Source: Legionella erythra (GTDB taxonomy: Bacteria; Pseudomonadota; Gammaproteobacteria; Legionellales; Legionellaceae). Taken from it: a DNA stretch of 64,000 nucleotides. The translations under genes were made by a program, and so were the position numbers. Location of the stretch: assembly GCF_001467615.1 (NCBI RefSeq), contig NZ_LNYA01000023.1, forward strand, positions 201,365-265,364. The letters are read 5' to 3'. Below are positions 21,937-32,491 of this stretch, piece after piece; position 1 is the stretch's first letter, and every line of letters begins with the position of its first letter. The notes under the pieces were generated by a model, which was given only the letters and a program-made list of their open reading frames with translations, was not told where the DNA came from and did no database searches.

Positions 21937-22080
21937 CCCGCCTGCGCGGGCACGACAAGAAACGGATTCAAACCAGAGGTGCCTGTGAGACAGGTCCCAA
22001 ATAGAGCCACAGGTGCTGTGAGGCAAGAGCAATAAGAGAATAGGTCACAACCACTTATCTGTCGTGCCCGCGCAGGCGGG
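21937..22080. repeat. Pair of inverted REP-like palindromes
   Basis: Two 21-base arms (21937-21957 and 22060-22080) are exact reverse complements. Each arm is itself a hairpin (GCCCGC-GCAG-GCGGGC). Similarity continues weakly outside the arms, next to the GG side. The pair fills most of the 300-base gap between dnaQ and the L,D-transpeptidase gene. The sequence between the arms holds a smaller imperfect direct repeat (GGTGCCTGTGAGACAG and GGTGCTGTGAGGCAAG). G+C content is well above the surrounding intergenic DNA. It resembles dispersed REP or BIME elements and could act as a terminator or RNA stabiliser for dnaQ. Confidence 0.75.
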
Positions 22081-22176
22081 CACCCATCCCCAGCCAAAAT
22101 TAGAAACAATTATATTCACCTAGATCATTTTTTGTTCTATAGTTATCTGTAGGATTATTGAGCAAAGAAGACGATC

Positions 22177-22692
22177 ATGGAAGCAAAAGAACTCATTCGC
22201 CTTGCCCCCGCAGCATTTGCTTTATTTAGTCTGATAACGCCCAGTGCAAGTCAAGCCGAAACCCAATCGTTACCAGTCGGTAGTTCAACCCCTCCCATGA
22301 TCTTGGCCTCGAACCAGTTTGTTTTTAATCCAAAATCATTATCCTGGGTGGCCATTAATCACAATGGCAAGGTTGTTCGCAGCGGCAAAGCTTCTGGTGG
22401 CAGCCGTTACTGCAAAGACGTTCGCCGTGCCTGCCGCACGCCTACGGGAACATACCGCATTATTTCCAAGGGGAGCGCCAATTGCCGATCCAGCCGTTAT
22501 CCACTGGGTAAAGGTGGCGCGGCCATGCCGTATTGCATGTTTTTCAGTAAATATTACGCCATTCACGGCTCCTATGATGTACCCAATTACAATGCCAGTC
22601 ATGGGTGTATCCGTGTGAAACCCCACGATGCCAAATGGTTGCATCAGAATTTCATCAAAATTGGCACAAAGGTTATTGTCAAACCTTATTAA
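22177..22692 (+). CDS. L,D-transpeptidase (YkuD domain), EnhA-like
   Basis: The 171-residue periplasmic protein has an N-terminal signal peptide (FALFSLITPSASQAE). The YkuD catalytic domain has the His in YAIHGSYDVP and the nucleophilic Cys in NASHGCIRVKP. These enzymes form 3-3 peptidoglycan crosslinks or attach proteins to peptidoglycan. Extra cysteines in SRYCKDVRRACRTPTG and ISKGSANCRSSRYPLGKG match, as far as I recall, the Legionella enhanced-entry protein EnhA group; that label is moderately sure. Single gene, weak ribosome binding site. Confidence 0.88.
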   Translation: MEAKELIRLAPAAFALFSLITPSASQAETQSLPVGSSTPPMILASNQFVFNPKSLSWVAINHNGKVVRSGKASGGSRYCKDVRRACRTPTGTYRIISKGSANCRSSRYPLGKGGAAMPYCMFFSKYYAIHGSYDVPNYNASHGCIRVKPHDAKWLHQNFIKIGTKVIVKPY

Positions 22693-22743
22693 TCTCTAGT
22701 TAATCTATTTGATATATAATTAACCATGAAGACCTGTTTTTGA

Positions 22744-23145
22744 GTGGCAATTATGAATCCCTATGCCATGACCATGCACAGTAAAGTTTTAAAAAGCAGC
22801 GGCGCGAAATTTGCGGCCGGCAAACAGAGTGGCGCTATTTTAACCATACCCAATAGACAAATCAAACGTGATTTTCTAGAGGAATTTAATGATGCGGTTA
22901 CCAATCACTTCATTGAGGATAAAACGCCACTGAAAATGTTTGGCGAGCAAACCCTCTATCTTTCACTCGAGTTTGCTTCCATACTGATGCAGGATCCCCA
23001 TGCGGATTTTAGCCGCCTTGATGAACTTAACCAGATGGCCGCCAAAACCAATCCGATCACTGAGTTTTTCAATACCCCCAAAGAAGTAAAACCAAAACGG
23101 AATGATGGCGACGACGTGCCCATTAATCTTTTTTTAAAGCTATAG
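22744..23145 (+). CDS. Hypothetical protein
   Basis: The protein has 133 residues from GTG 22744, or 130 from ATG 22753 (MNPYAMTMHSK). No signal peptide or membrane helix is seen. The middle is likely helical (RQIKRDFLEEFNDAVTNHF) and the C-terminus is basic then acidic (KEVKPKRNDGDDVP). Codon use matches the neighbours, which supports a real gene. The family is not recognised. Convergent with erpA. Confidence 0.6.
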   Translation: MAIMNPYAMTMHSKVLKSSGAKFAAGKQSGAILTIPNRQIKRDFLEEFNDAVTNHFIEDKTPLKMFGEQTLYLSLEFASILMQDPHADFSRLDELNQMAAKTNPITEFFNTPKEVKPKRNDGDDVPINLFLKL

Positions 23146-23196
23146 CCTTTTAAGTTTCAACTAAATACCATGGCTATTGTCAATGTCAACGAGGGA

Positions 23197-23583
23197 TTAT
23201 TCATCGTCCATACTGAATGAGGATCCGCAACCGCAGGTTGTTTTGGCATTGGGATTGCGGATGACAAATTGCTCGCCTTGTATCCCCTGGACGTAATCTA
23301 TTTCTGCCTCATTAAGAAATTGGTGACTCATGGAGTCAATTAAAAGCTTAACCGTCGATTGACCGTCTGAGCAGGTTTGCAGGACCACGGTATCATCCGC
23401 CTGAATGGTTTCATCAAAGGTAAAACCATACTGGAATCCTGAACAACCGCCGCCGGTGATATAAACCCGCAAGTTCAAATTAGGGTTATCTTCTTCGGCA
23501 ATCAATGCCGCCACTTTGTCGGCCGCACTGACTGAAAAATAGATATTGGTCGTTGATGAGGGGATTGCATTAATTGCTGCCAT
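23197..23583 (-). CDS. erpA: Iron-sulfur cluster insertion protein ErpA
   Basis: This A-type carrier (128 residues) delivers Fe-S clusters to apoproteins, in E. coli including IspG and IspH. The three conserved cysteines are in [11 protein letters not shown] and the C-terminal TCGCGSSF. The N-terminal extension of about 15 residues is normal. The start is supported by AGGAG seven bases upstream. Confidence 0.95.
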   Translation of the reverse strand: MAAINAIPSSTTNIYFSVSAADKVAALIAEEDNPNLNLRVYITGGGCSGFQYGFTFDETIQADDTVVLQTCSDGQSTVKLLIDSMSHQFLNEAEIDYVQGIQGEQFVIRNPNAKTTCGCGSSFSMDDE

Positions 23584-23640
23584 GAACTTACTCCTGAGAA
23601 TAAAAGGGTCTCGCTATATCATGTATTAATTGTACCTTAT

Positions 23641-24726
23641 TTAGCGAATAATTTGTTCTATTGTCGCACCGCCCAGGCATTGATTTTTATCGTAGAAGAC
23701 GATGTATTGCCCCGGCGTTACCGCCCGTTGCCATTCAGAGAACATGACATAATGCTGGCCATCGTTCTCGGGCGAAACAACACAAGCCTGTTCCGGTTGC
23801 CGGTAGCGCGTTTTCGCAAAGCAGGTTAGTGGCAGCGATAACGAATTCTGCGGAACCAGCCAATGGATGGCACTGCATACAAGCCCCTGGGCATACAACA
23901 GCGGGTGATCCCCCTGGGCAACAATCAACACATTGTTTTGAATATCTTTATCCACCACATACCAGGGTTCGTCAGAAGCGGTTTTGCGACCGCCAATACC
24001 CAATCCCTGGCGCTGGCCCAACGTATAAAACATTAATCCATCATGGCGTCCAACCCGCTCCCCTTGAGGTGTCTGCATTTCACCGGGTTTAGCCAGAATG
24101 AATTCCTTCAAAAAAGCCTTAAATCGCTTTTCACCAATAAAGCAAATGCCGGTAGAGTCTTTTTTGTCCTGGGTTACCAACCCAAGCCGGCGGGCAAAAT
24201 CCCGGATATCGGTTTTTAGAAAATCACCCACTGGAAATAACGTTTTAGCGAGGGCTGACGGGTCTACGGCATGGAGAAAATAGGTTTGATCCTTGTCGCG
24301 ATCCTTCGCCTTGTAAAGGGCTCCCTGATCCTGTTCAGTTTTCACTTTGGCATAATGGCCTGTGGCGATGTAATCCGCGCCCAGCGAGAGGGCATGATTT
24401 AAAAAGGCACTGAATTTGATTTCTTTATTACACAATACGTCCGGGTTCGGTGTGCGGCCCTGTTCATATTCGCGCAGGAAATGCGAAAACACGCGATCCC
24501 AGTATTCTTCGGCAAAGTTCACGCTGTGAAGCGGTATCTGCAGTTGATTGCAAACTGCCTGGGCATCGGCCAAATCAGCTGCTGCTGCGCAGTAGCCATC
24601 GGCGTCATCCTGCTCCCAGTTTTTCATGAACAGGCCTTCAACTGCGTAGCCTTGCTCTTTCAGAAGCCAGGCCGCTACCGAAGAATCAACGCCGCCAGAC
24701 ATACCCACAATTACTTTTGCTTTCAT
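23641..24726 (-). CDS. mnmA: tRNA-specific 2-thiouridylase MnmA
   Basis: MnmA (361 residues) puts the 2-thio group on U34 of tRNAs for Lys, Glu and Gln. The ATP-pyrophosphatase loop [15 protein letters not shown] is at the N-terminus. The catalytic cysteines are in [12 protein letters not shown] and [17 protein letters not shown] and QDKDQTYFL-type segments (here [13 protein letters not shown]) are also diagnostic. Length is normal. It is divergent from yceD across 107 bases. Confidence 0.96.
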   Translation of the reverse strand: MKAKVIVGMSGGVDSSVAAWLLKEQGYAVEGLFMKNWEQDDADGYCAAAADLADAQAVCNQLQIPLHSVNFAEEYWDRVFSHFLREYEQGRTPNPDVLCNKEIKFSAFLNHALSLGADYIATGHYAKVKTEQDQGALYKAKDRDKDQTYFLHAVDPSALAKTLFPVGDFLKTDIRDFARRLGLVTQDKKDSTGICFIGEKRFKAFLKEFILAKPGEMQTPQGERVGRHDGLMFYTLGQRQGLGIGGRKTASDEPWYVVDKDIQNNVLIVAQGDHPLLYAQGLVCSAIHWLVPQNSLSLPLTCFAKTRYRQPEQACVVSPENDGQHYVMFSEWQRAVTPGQYIVFYDKNQCLGGATIEQIIR

Positions 24727-24833
24727 TGAGCAACAAATGTTTAAAAAAGATTCTATTTTACGCCATAATTAGTAAAGATTAAATCGCAATTTGTAAAACT
24801 CTCCGTTATTATTCCGTTATTTGAGTTAAATCC

Positions 24834-25256
24834 ATGCATATTCATATCAGAAAAGCGGTGAATCAGGGGCCGCAACAGATTTCCCTGACATTAACCGAGC
24901 GCTTGCCGTATTTCGTTCAGCCGCCGGCTCATCTGAAATGTGATTATCGTGTGGAAAACAAAGATCATTATTATCTATTGACTATGACGGTCAGTGGCGA
25001 ACTGACTGTCAGTTGCCAACGTTGCCTGAAACCTTTTCCTTATCCTTATTCCAACCGTCTTGAACTGGCCGTTTGCGGTTCAGAGGAAGCCGCAGAGAAA
25101 TTGCTGGCTAACTATGAAACCATCGTAGCCGCTGATAATCAGCTTGATCTGGCTGACCTGATTACCGATGAGTTACACCTCTATTGCCAGGAGTCGCATG
25201 AAAATCCAGACGATTGTGATCCGGAAATTGCAACGTATATTCATGGCGAAAGGTAA
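24834..25256 (+). CDS. yceD: YceD-family 23S rRNA accumulation protein (DUF177)
   Basis: The 140-residue DUF177 protein is needed in E. coli and plants for normal 23S rRNA accumulation. The CxxC pair is visible in VSCQRCLKPFPY, and the acidic C-terminal half (ADLITDELHLYCQESH) is typical. It lies 99 bases upstream of rpmF, the almost universal partner, at the head of the fatty-acid operon. Confidence 0.93.
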   Translation: MHIHIRKAVNQGPQQISLTLTERLPYFVQPPAHLKCDYRVENKDHYYLLTMTVSGELTVSCQRCLKPFPYPYSNRLELAVCGSEEAAEKLLANYETIVAADNQLDLADLITDELHLYCQESHENPDDCDPEIATYIHGER

Positions 25257-25355
25257 TAATCGTGATAAAATTGCTTATAAGACTTGGATTAACGAGAAAA
25301 AATCGGTAATATTCCGTCCCAAATGAATTAATACAAATTGCCTAGGAGTAATACA

Positions 25356-25547
25356 ATGGCTGTTCAACAAAATAAAAAATCGCGTTCCAGACGCGATATG
25401 CGTCGTTCTCACGATGCATTGACCAAGCCCACATTGTCTGTGGATGCAACCAGCGGTGAAACCCATCTGCGTCATCACGTCACGCCAGACGGTTATTATC
25501 GCGGCAAAAAAGTACTGGATACCGATAACGTTTACGAACAAGAGTAA
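25356..25547 (+). CDS. rpmF: 50S ribosomal protein L32
   Basis: bL32 (63 residues) starts [20 protein letters not shown], a clear family signature. ATG 25356 has AGGAG 8 bases upstream; an in-frame TTG at 25338 would place the start before this site and is rejected. The C-terminal zinc cysteines found in some L32 proteins are absent, as in other zinc-free (C-) paralogues. It ends at the base before the plsX TTG start. Confidence 0.97.
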   Translation: MAVQQNKKSRSRRDMRRSHDALTKPTLSVDATSGETHLRHHVTPDGYYRGKKVLDTDNVYEQE

Positions 25548-26582
25548 TTGTCCTTGAAGAACATCACCATTGCTGTTGATGCGATGGGTGGGGATCATGG
25601 TCTAAACGTCGTGATTCCTGCTTGTGTTCGTGCCACCCGGCGTAACCCTGACTTAAAGTTATTGTTAGTCGGCGATCAAGCCCAGGTTAATTCGCATCTG
25701 AAAAAGCATTCTGTTAACAATCCTAACCAATTCTCGGTCATTCATGCATCTGAGGTTGTGGGGATGGATGAACTGCCTTCGCACGCCATGCGTAACAAGA
25801 AGGATTCATCCATGCGGGTTGCGATTAATCTGGTCAAAGATGGGCAGGCGCAAGCCTGTGTCAGCGCCGGGAACACGGGTGCCTTAATGGCAACAGCCCG
25901 CTTTGTCCTGAAAACACTGCCCGGCATTGATCGACCCGCTATTATCGCCGAATTGCCAACCCTGAAAGGGAAAACCCGCGTCATTGATCTCGGCGCCAAC
26001 GTGGATTCATGCGCGGAACATCTTTTTCAGTTTGCTGTCATGGGTTCTGCCCTGATCCAGGCTTTGGATAAGAAAGCCAAACCCAGCATTGCCTTGCTCA
26101 ATATTGGCGTTGAGGAAATCAAGGGCAATGATCAGGTCAAGCGCACAGCGCACATGTTGGCTGAGTGCACCCTGATGAATTATATCGGCTATGTGGAAGG
26201 GGATCATTTCTATTCAGGCACGGTCGACCTTGTTGTTTGCGATGGTTTCGTCGGCAATGTCGCGCTTAAAGCCAGCGAGGGCCTGGCTAAACTCATGCTC
26301 TCCGTCCTGAAAGAGTCATTCACCCGCAGCCCATGGGCTAAACTGGCCGGCTTAATTGCAAAACCTGCGCTGAAACATTTACAGGTCCGCATGGATCCGG
26401 CTCGATACAACGGCGCGAGCTTGCTGGGATTAAACGGCATTGTGGTCAAAAGCCATGGCGGTGCAAGCGAATTGGCCTTTCAATATGCGATTGAAGAAGC
26501 CATGTTACAGGTTCAAAGTAATGTTGTTGATTTGGTTAGAAATCAAATCACCGATTTCATCAACCAGGGTTTGTTGTTATGA
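25548..26582 (+). CDS. plsX: Phosphate acyltransferase PlsX
   Basis: PlsX (344 residues) makes acyl-phosphate from acyl-ACP for phospholipid synthesis. The N-terminal VDAMGGDHG is the family hallmark; [16 protein letters not shown] and [17 protein letters not shown] are also present. No ATG is available before the conserved core, so the start is TTG at 25548 (directly after the rpmF stop) or TTG 25554. It overlaps fabH by four bases (ATGA). Confidence 0.95.
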   Translation: MSLKNITIAVDAMGGDHGLNVVIPACVRATRRNPDLKLLLVGDQAQVNSHLKKHSVNNPNQFSVIHASEVVGMDELPSHAMRNKKDSSMRVAINLVKDGQAQACVSAGNTGALMATARFVLKTLPGIDRPAIIAELPTLKGKTRVIDLGANVDSCAEHLFQFAVMGSALIQALDKKAKPSIALLNIGVEEIKGNDQVKRTAHMLAECTLMNYIGYVEGDHFYSGTVDLVVCDGFVGNVALKASEGLAKLMLSVLKESFTRSPWAKLAGLIAKPALKHLQVRMDPARYNGASLLGLNGIVVKSHGGASELAFQYAIEEAMLQVQSNVVDLVRNQITDFINQGLLL

Positions 26583-27532
26583 AAAATGCCATCATCAAGG
26601 GAACAGGGAGTTATCTTCCCGCTCGCTCGCTCACCAATAAAGAGCTGGAGTCGCAACTGGATACCACGCATGAGTGGATTTTTTCACGAACCGGTATCAG
26701 CAGCCGCCATATTGCCTCTGAGCATGAAACAACCGCTTATATGGCCTCTGAGGCGGCCAAAAAAGCCTTGAAAGCCTCTGCTCTGCAAGCCGATGACATT
26801 GACCTCATTATCGTCGCGAGTTGCACACCCAACCAGTTTTTCCCCAGCATGGCTTGCCATGTGCAAAAAGCAATCGCCTCGACCCGCAGCATCCCGGCTT
26901 TTGATATCTCAGCGGCATGCAGCGGCTTTGTTTACGCCATGGATATAGCCAACCAGTACATCCAGTCCGGCTCGGCAAAACACGTTCTTGTCGTAGGCAG
27001 TGAAAGCATGTCGCGGGCTCTCAATTGGCAGGATCGCGCGACCTGTGTATTATTTGGTGACGGTGCCGGTGCGGCAGTATTGAGCGCCAGCAATGAACCC
27101 GGCATTTTAGCCAGCCGCCTTCATTCCCTGTATGACGGCGAAGGATATCTTACCTACGATAACGCCACGGGCGACAATCGGGCATCCTTTATCGGGATGC
27201 GCGGCAATGAAGTATTCAAGCTCGCCGTTAACATCATGGGCAATATTGTAGATGAAATTTTGGATTGCAGTGGTTTACAAAAGTCAGATATCAAATGGCT
27301 TATTCCCCATCAAGCCAATATCCGCATCATTCAGGGTATCGCCAAAAAGCTGGATTTACCCATGGAGCAAGTGATTGTCACCATTGAAAATCAAGGCAAT
27401 ACCTCAGCCGCATCGATTCCTCTCGCACTCGACTATTCGATACAGAATAATAAAATTTCCCGTGGCGATTTATTATTACTGGAATCGTTTGGTGGAGGAA
27501 TGACCTGGGGCGCCATGGTTATTCGTTATTAG
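26579..27532 (+). CDS. fabH: Beta-ketoacyl-ACP synthase III
   Basis: FabH (317 residues) starts fatty-acid synthesis by condensing acetyl-CoA with malonyl-ACP. The triad is visible: Cys114 in [13 protein letters not shown], His in [10 protein letters not shown], and Asn in [10 protein letters not shown]. The C-terminal [13 protein letters not shown] is typical. Coupled to plsX by ATGA. Confidence 0.97.
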   Translation: MKNAIIKGTGSYLPARSLTNKELESQLDTTHEWIFSRTGISSRHIASEHETTAYMASEAAKKALKASALQADDIDLIIVASCTPNQFFPSMACHVQKAIASTRSIPAFDISAACSGFVYAMDIANQYIQSGSAKHVLVVGSESMSRALNWQDRATCVLFGDGAGAAVLSASNEPGILASRLHSLYDGEGYLTYDNATGDNRASFIGMRGNEVFKLAVNIMGNIVDEILDCSGLQKSDIKWLIPHQANIRIIQGIAKKLDLPMEQVIVTIENQGNTSAASIPLALDYSIQNNKISRGDLLLLESFGGGMTWGAMVIRY

Positions 27533-27552
27533 TCCGTTGGAGTATCCTTTAC

Positions 27553-28509
27553 ATGTTTAATATTGCCTATGTTTTTCCTGGCCAGGGCTCTCAATCCATT
27601 GGCATGTTATCAGAACTGGCCGATCACCACAGTCAAATTACTGACGTGTTCAATCAGGTGTCCGATAAACTCGGTTATGATTTGTGGTCGCTTGTACAAC
27701 AAGGCCCTGATTCGCAGTTGAACCAGACTGAATATACACAAGCGGCCATGCTAACAGCGGATGTGGCTGTTTTTCAGGTATTAAAACAAAGCGGCTTCCC
27801 CAAGGCTCATTTGATGGCAGGTCACAGTTTGGGTGAATACGCCGCCTTGACGGCAGCCAACGCGATTTCCCTCACTGACGCAGCCCTTCTGGTTAGCCGG
27901 CGCGGTCAAATTATGCAGCAATCCATTCCAATGGGTGAGGGTGCGATGGCAGCCATTGTTGGTTTAAGTGATGATCAAGTCAGTGCACTTTGCCGTCAGG
28001 CCAGTGATGAACAACAAAAAGTGACGCCGGCCAATTATAATGCTATTGGCCAGGTGGTTATTGCCGGCCATACAGAAGCCGTTCATCGCGCTGTCCTTCT
28101 TGCTGAAGAAATGGATGCGCGATTGGCCAAGGTAATTCCGGTCAGCGTGCCTTGCCATTGCCCATTGTTGTCTGACGCAGCAGAACAATTTGCTGAGTGC
28201 CTGGCGGAGACGGACTTTCGTGTTCCCGACACTGCCGTCATCAGTAATGTTGATCTGAGCGTCTATCAATCGCCAGAGCAGATGAGAAGGCTGCTGAAAG
28301 AGCAATTATACAGTCCGGTTCGATGGGTTGAGACCATCCAATTAATGAAAAACAGGCAGACCCATCTGGTTATAGAGTGCGGTCCGGGTAAGGTATTAAG
28401 CGGCTTGGTCAAACGCATTGACAAAACGTTAGCGGCCAGCAGTATTTATGATCAAATTTCGCTCGAGCAGACCCTTGGCAGTCTGGCGGCGAACGAGCAT
28501 TGCCAATAG
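27553..28509 (+). CDS. fabD: Malonyl-CoA:ACP transacylase
   Basis: FabD (318 residues) transfers malonyl from CoA to ACP. The nucleophile Ser92 is in AGHSLGEYAALTAA; FPGQGSQSIGM at the N-terminus and the His in SVPCHCPLL complete the active site (VPCHCPLL instead of the more usual VPSHCxLM). It lies 20 bases after fabH and 9 before fabG. Confidence 0.96.
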   Translation: MFNIAYVFPGQGSQSIGMLSELADHHSQITDVFNQVSDKLGYDLWSLVQQGPDSQLNQTEYTQAAMLTADVAVFQVLKQSGFPKAHLMAGHSLGEYAALTAANAISLTDAALLVSRRGQIMQQSIPMGEGAMAAIVGLSDDQVSALCRQASDEQQKVTPANYNAIGQVVIAGHTEAVHRAVLLAEEMDARLAKVIPVSVPCHCPLLSDAAEQFAECLAETDFRVPDTAVISNVDLSVYQSPEQMRRLLKEQLYSPVRWVETIQLMKNRQTHLVIECGPGKVLSGLVKRIDKTLAASSIYDQISLEQTLGSLAANEHCQ

Positions 28510-28518
28510 GAGATTAAC

Positions 28519-29265
28519 ATGACAAATCTACAAGGAAAAATTGCCCTTGTTACAGGTGCAAGCCGTGGAATAGGGCAGGCTATTGCCCTTAATCTCGCTA
28601 AAAAAGGCGCTTACGTTATTGGTACGGCCACATCAAATGCTGGCGCGGAAACTATCACGGCTGCTTTCAAAGCCGAACAGTTAAACGGCCATGGCGTCGT
28701 GCTGAATGTGACCGATAAGGAGGGCGTAGAGCATTTAATGGCCCAATTGTCGGATGAGGACAAATTACCGTCTATTCTCGTTAATAATGCCGGCATCACT
28801 AATGACAATTTATTATTGCGTATGGACGACGAGGAATGGTACAAGGTCATCGAAACCAACCTGAATGCGGTTTTTCGCTTGAGCAAAGCCTGCCTTAAAC
28901 CCATGTTCCGTGCGCGATGGGGACGCATCATTACCATTGGTTCGGTGGTTGGCTCCAGTGGAAATTCGGGTCAGGCAAACTATACTGCAGCTAAGGCGGG
29001 TGTTGTAGGCTTTACCAAGTCACTGGCCCAGGAAATCGGCAGTCGCGGCATCACAGTGAATGTCGTTGCGCCCGGTTTTATTGATACCGACATGACCAGC
29101 GCCTTACCTGATGTGGTGAAAGAGGAAATGCTGAAACGCATCCCCATGAAACGCCTGGGTAAAGCAGAAGACATTGCTGAAGCCGTGGCTTTTCTTGCCT
29201 CAGACAGTGCAAATTATATTACGGGTGAAACAATTCACGTCAATGGCGGGATGTACATGAATTAA
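28519..29265 (+). CDS. fabG: 3-oxoacyl-ACP reductase
   Basis: FabG (248 residues) is the NADPH-dependent ketoreductase of fatty-acid elongation. The Rossmann motif is LVTGASRGIGQAIA; NNAGIT, the catalytic Ser in TIGSVVG, and Tyr-x3-Lys in QANYTAAKAG are all present. The C-terminal YITGETIHVNGGMYMN is typical. RBS AGGAG lies 6-10 bases upstream. Confidence 0.97.
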   Translation: MTNLQGKIALVTGASRGIGQAIALNLAKKGAYVIGTATSNAGAETITAAFKAEQLNGHGVVLNVTDKEGVEHLMAQLSDEDKLPSILVNNAGITNDNLLLRMDDEEWYKVIETNLNAVFRLSKACLKPMFRARWGRIITIGSVVGSSGNSGQANYTAAKAGVVGFTKSLAQEIGSRGITVNVVAPGFIDTDMTSALPDVVKEEMLKRIPMKRLGKAEDIAEAVAFLASDSANYITGETIHVNGGMYMN

Positions 29266-29341
29266 TAGGCTTGCGTTCTTTAAATATTTGAATAAACTAG
29301 CCACAAGAAAATTTTTATAAACCTAAGAGGAAATACGAGTT

Positions 29342-29590
29342 ATGAGTACAGTTGAAGAAAGAGTTCGCAAAATTGTTGGTGAACAATTAGGCGTTAAAGA
29401 GGAAGATTTAAACAATAATGCATCATTTGTTGATGATCTGGGTGCAGACTCTCTTGACACTGTTGAATTAGTTATGGCTCTTGAAGAAGAGTTCGAGACT
29501 GAAATTCCTGATGAAAAAGCTGAAAAAATCACGACCATTCAGGAAGCGATTGATTACATTGAATCAAACATGAATAAAGAAGAAGCCTGA
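29342..29590 (+). CDS. acpP: Acyl carrier protein
   Basis: ACP (82 residues, very acidic) carries growing acyl chains on 4'-phosphopantetheine attached to Ser37 in [26 protein letters not shown] lies upstream. The 76-base, A/T-rich gap before it is longer than other gaps in this operon, which would fit an extra acpP promoter, although no clear -35/-10 pair was assigned. Confidence 0.98.
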   Translation: MSTVEERVRKIVGEQLGVKEEDLNNNASFVDDLGADSLDTVELVMALEEEFETEIPDEKAEKITTIQEAIDYIESNMNKEEA

Positions 29591-29609
29591 TAAATTCGAG
29601 GAGTATTCA

Positions 29610-30848
29610 TTGAGTAAGCGGCGTGTAGTAGTAACCGGCATGGGGATGTTGACCCCTGTCGGTCTTAATGTAGAGCAAACCTGGCAAAATATTTTGGCCG
29701 GGAAAAGTGGTGTTGGCGTTATAGATGGTTTTGACACCACAGAGTACCCCACCAAAATCTGGGCCAAGGTTAAAAACTTTAACATCGAGAACCATGTGCC
29801 GCTGAAAGACGCTCGTAAAATGGATTTATTTACCCAATACGGGATAGCTGCAGCTGATGAGGCACTGGCTGATTCCGGTCTGGTGATAGATCATTCCCTG
29901 TCTTTGCGTGCCGGCGTGGCCGTAGGTGCAGGGATAGGCGGTATTCAAACCATTACCGATAACCAGGATAAACTGGTTAGCGGAGGACCACGTAAAGTAT
30001 CACCGTTTTTTATTCCTGCAGGCATCATTAACATGGTGGCAGGACAGATTTCTATCAAACACCAGTTAAAAGGCCCCAATATTTCCGTAGTAACAGCTTG
30101 TACAACCGGTACTCATAATATTGGCCTTGCTGGTCGTATGATTGCTTATGGCGACGCCGACGTCATGATCTGCGGCGGTGCCGAAATGACCACAACCCCC
30201 CTGTGCCTGGCCGGTTTCTCAGCCGTTCGCTCTTTATCCAAACGCAATGACGAACCGGAAAAAGCGTCTCGCCCCTGGGATAAAGACAGAGACGGTTTCG
30301 TCATGGGCGAGGGCGCTGGTATCCTTGTTCTCGAAGAATACGAGCATGCGAAAGCACGCGGAGCTAAAATATATGCCGAACTGGTCGGTTTTGGCATGTC
30401 TGGCGATGCTTACCATATTACTGCACCCGATGAAGATGCAGACGGAGCCTCCCGCGCTATGGAAGCCGCTGTTAAAGACGCCCATATTGAGCCGTCTCTT
30501 GTTGATTACATTAATGCCCATGGGACCTCAACCTATTTGAACGATCTCAATGAAACCAAAGCAGTCAAACGGGTTTTTGGTGAACACGCTTATCAACTGG
30601 CCATGAGTTCCACTAAATCCATGACAGGGCACTTACTGGGGGCTGCCGGTGCGGTGGAAGCGATTTTCAGCATTCTGGCTATCCGCGATCAAATTGCGCC
30701 GCCAACCATTAATCTGGATAATCCCGATGAAGGATGCGACCTCAACTATGTACCGCACAAAGCACAAGCGATGAAAATCGATTATGCCTTAAGTAACTCC
30801 TTAGGATTTGGTGGAACGAACGGAAGCTTGCTGTTTAAGCGAGTCTAG
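29610..30848 (+). CDS. fabF: Beta-ketoacyl-ACP synthase II
   Basis: FabF (412 residues) elongates acyl-ACP and makes the cis-vaccenate precursor. The active-site Cys is in [13 protein letters not shown]; the two His are in [11 protein letters not shown] and [12 protein letters not shown]; the C-terminus has [12 protein letters not shown]. The start is TTG at 29610, directed by GAGGAG six bases upstream; no ATG fits. Directly followed by mltG. Confidence 0.97.
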   Translation: MSKRRVVVTGMGMLTPVGLNVEQTWQNILAGKSGVGVIDGFDTTEYPTKIWAKVKNFNIENHVPLKDARKMDLFTQYGIAAADEALADSGLVIDHSLSLRAGVAVGAGIGGIQTITDNQDKLVSGGPRKVSPFFIPAGIINMVAGQISIKHQLKGPNISVVTACTTGTHNIGLAGRMIAYGDADVMICGGAEMTTTPLCLAGFSAVRSLSKRNDEPEKASRPWDKDRDGFVMGEGAGILVLEEYEHAKARGAKIYAELVGFGMSGDAYHITAPDEDADGASRAMEAAVKDAHIEPSLVDYINAHGTSTYLNDLNETKAVKRVFGEHAYQLAMSSTKSMTGHLLGAAGAVEAIFSILAIRDQIAPPTINLDNPDEGCDLNYVPHKAQAMKIDYALSNSLGFGGTNGSLLFKRV

Positions 30849-31856
30849 ATGAAAACATTTTTTAAGTGGTTTTTTTTTGTAACAGCACTGTCTCTGGTGC
30901 TGTTTTTCACTTTATTTACATACAATGTCAATGCACTGCTGACCAAGCCGCTGCTCCCTTCTGAAAGTAAACCGCTCATCCTGGAAATTAAGCCAAACTC
31001 TACGGCGGTGGCTTTCGTCAATCATCTCCATGATTTGCATCTGATTGGCTCTAAAAAAATGTTCCTGTCCTTCATGACATGGCAAGGTTACAGCAACCGT
31101 CTTAAAGCCGGTATTTACCAGATTACACCCGGCGAAACAGCTCAGCAATTACTGGACAAAGTCATTAGCGGCGAGGTTCTTGTCCAATCGTTTCGCATCA
31201 TTGAAGGGACGACATTGGCCCAGGTGACAGAGAACTTGAAGAAAGCCCCGTATCTGGCTTTTAACGAAGAGGATATCCATGCCTTTTCAGGTTCTCATCC
31301 AAGCCCTGAGGGCCTTTTTCTTGCCGATACCTACAATTATGATGCGGGCGATAATGCCAAAGCCCTGCTTAAAGTGGCCAATCATGATTTGCTGAATTAT
31401 TTAAATGCCGCCTGGAAGGAGCGGAGTCCGGGATTACCCTATGATAATGCTTATCAATTATTAATTGCCGCTTCCATTCTTGAAAAAGAAACCGCCTTGG
31501 CCACAGAAAGAAAGCTCATCTCGGGTGTCATTGTAAACCGGCTTAAGAAGAACATGCTTTTACAAATGGACCCAACCGTCATCTATGCCTTTGGAAAACA
31601 TTTCGACGGCAAACTGCGTCACGAACATTTAAGCATTGATTCGCCTTACAATACCTACAAGAACCATGGCCTGCCGCCTACGCCGATTGCCATGGTCGGT
31701 AAAGAATCCATTGACGCGGCTGCACATCCAAAACCCAGTCATTATCTTTATTTCGTGGCCAAAGGCGATGGCTCCCATGAATTTTCAGAAACCTATGGCC
31801 AGCAGAAGAAAGCCATTTTACGATATAAATACAAAATCAAGGAATCATCACAATGA
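30849..31856 (+). CDS. mltG: Endolytic murein transglycosylase MltG
   Basis: MltG (YceG family, 335 residues) cleaves nascent glycan strands in the periplasm and sets their length. One N-terminal membrane helix (WFFFVTALSLVLFFTLFTY) anchors the protein. The catalytic Glu is in AASILEKETAL, and YNTYKNHGLPPTPI and HYLYFVAKGDGSHEFS are diagnostic. Its stop overlaps tmk by four bases. mltG-tmk-holB is a conserved order. Confidence 0.96.
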   Translation: MKTFFKWFFFVTALSLVLFFTLFTYNVNALLTKPLLPSESKPLILEIKPNSTAVAFVNHLHDLHLIGSKKMFLSFMTWQGYSNRLKAGIYQITPGETAQQLLDKVISGEVLVQSFRIIEGTTLAQVTENLKKAPYLAFNEEDIHAFSGSHPSPEGLFLADTYNYDAGDNAKALLKVANHDLLNYLNAAWKERSPGLPYDNAYQLLIAASILEKETALATERKLISGVIVNRLKKNMLLQMDPTVIYAFGKHFDGKLRHEHLSIDSPYNTYKNHGLPPTPIAMVGKESIDAAAHPKPSHYLYFVAKGDGSHEFSETYGQQKKAILRYKYKIKESSQ

Positions 31857-32491
31857 CCCAGGGATGCTTTGTTGTCGTAGAAGGATTGGAAGGAGCCGGT
31901 AAATCCACGGTGATAAAGACAATAAAACAGGCGCTTGAATCAAGGCAATTGACTGTGGTGACGACTCGGGAACCAGGCGGCACCCACATTGGTGAAACCA
32001 TACGTCATTTAATCAAAGAACCAAGGCCGCAAGAGCCTATGAGCGCTTATACGGAGTTATTGCTCCTCTATGCCGCGAGGGTGCAGCTGCTTGATCAAGT
32101 GATTCGTCCGGCATTAAAGAAAGGGGAATGGGTGTTAGCCGATCGTTTTGAACTCTCGACCTTTGCTTATCAGGGAGGCGGCAGACAAATCGACTGGAAT
32201 ATCATTGATGCTATTTCCAGGATAGCCTTGCAGGGGTTTCAACCGGATTTAATCCTGTTTTTGGATATTCACCCGGAACGCGGCATGGAACGCGTCACTC
32301 AGCGTGGTGAAAGCGACCGCATAGAACAGGAATCACAGGCTTTTTTTGATCGTGTCAATCAGGCTTACCATAAAAAAATCAAAAGCCTGGATAATGTTGC
32401 TCTGATCGATGCTAGCCAAACGCTTGAAGCCGTGCAAAAATCAGCCTTATTACACCTTGAAAATTTCCTGACCCGTCATGCCGCACTCTGA
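31853..32491 (+). CDS. tmk: Thymidylate kinase
   Basis: Tmk (212 residues) phosphorylates dTMP to dTDP. The P-loop is EGLEGAGKSTVI; TREPGGT, the DR motif in LADRFELSTFAYQGGGR, and the LID region RGESDRIEQE follow. The Arg-containing LID places it in the Gram-negative type. Coupled to mltG (ATGA) and overlapping holB by 14 bases. Confidence 0.97.
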   Translation: MTQGCFVVVEGLEGAGKSTVIKTIKQALESRQLTVVTTREPGGTHIGETIRHLIKEPRPQEPMSAYTELLLLYAARVQLLDQVIRPALKKGEWVLADRFELSTFAYQGGGRQIDWNIIDAISRIALQGFQPDLILFLDIHPERGMERVTQRGESDRIEQESQAFFDRVNQAYHKKIKSLDNVALIDASQTLEAVQKSALLHLENFLTRHAAL

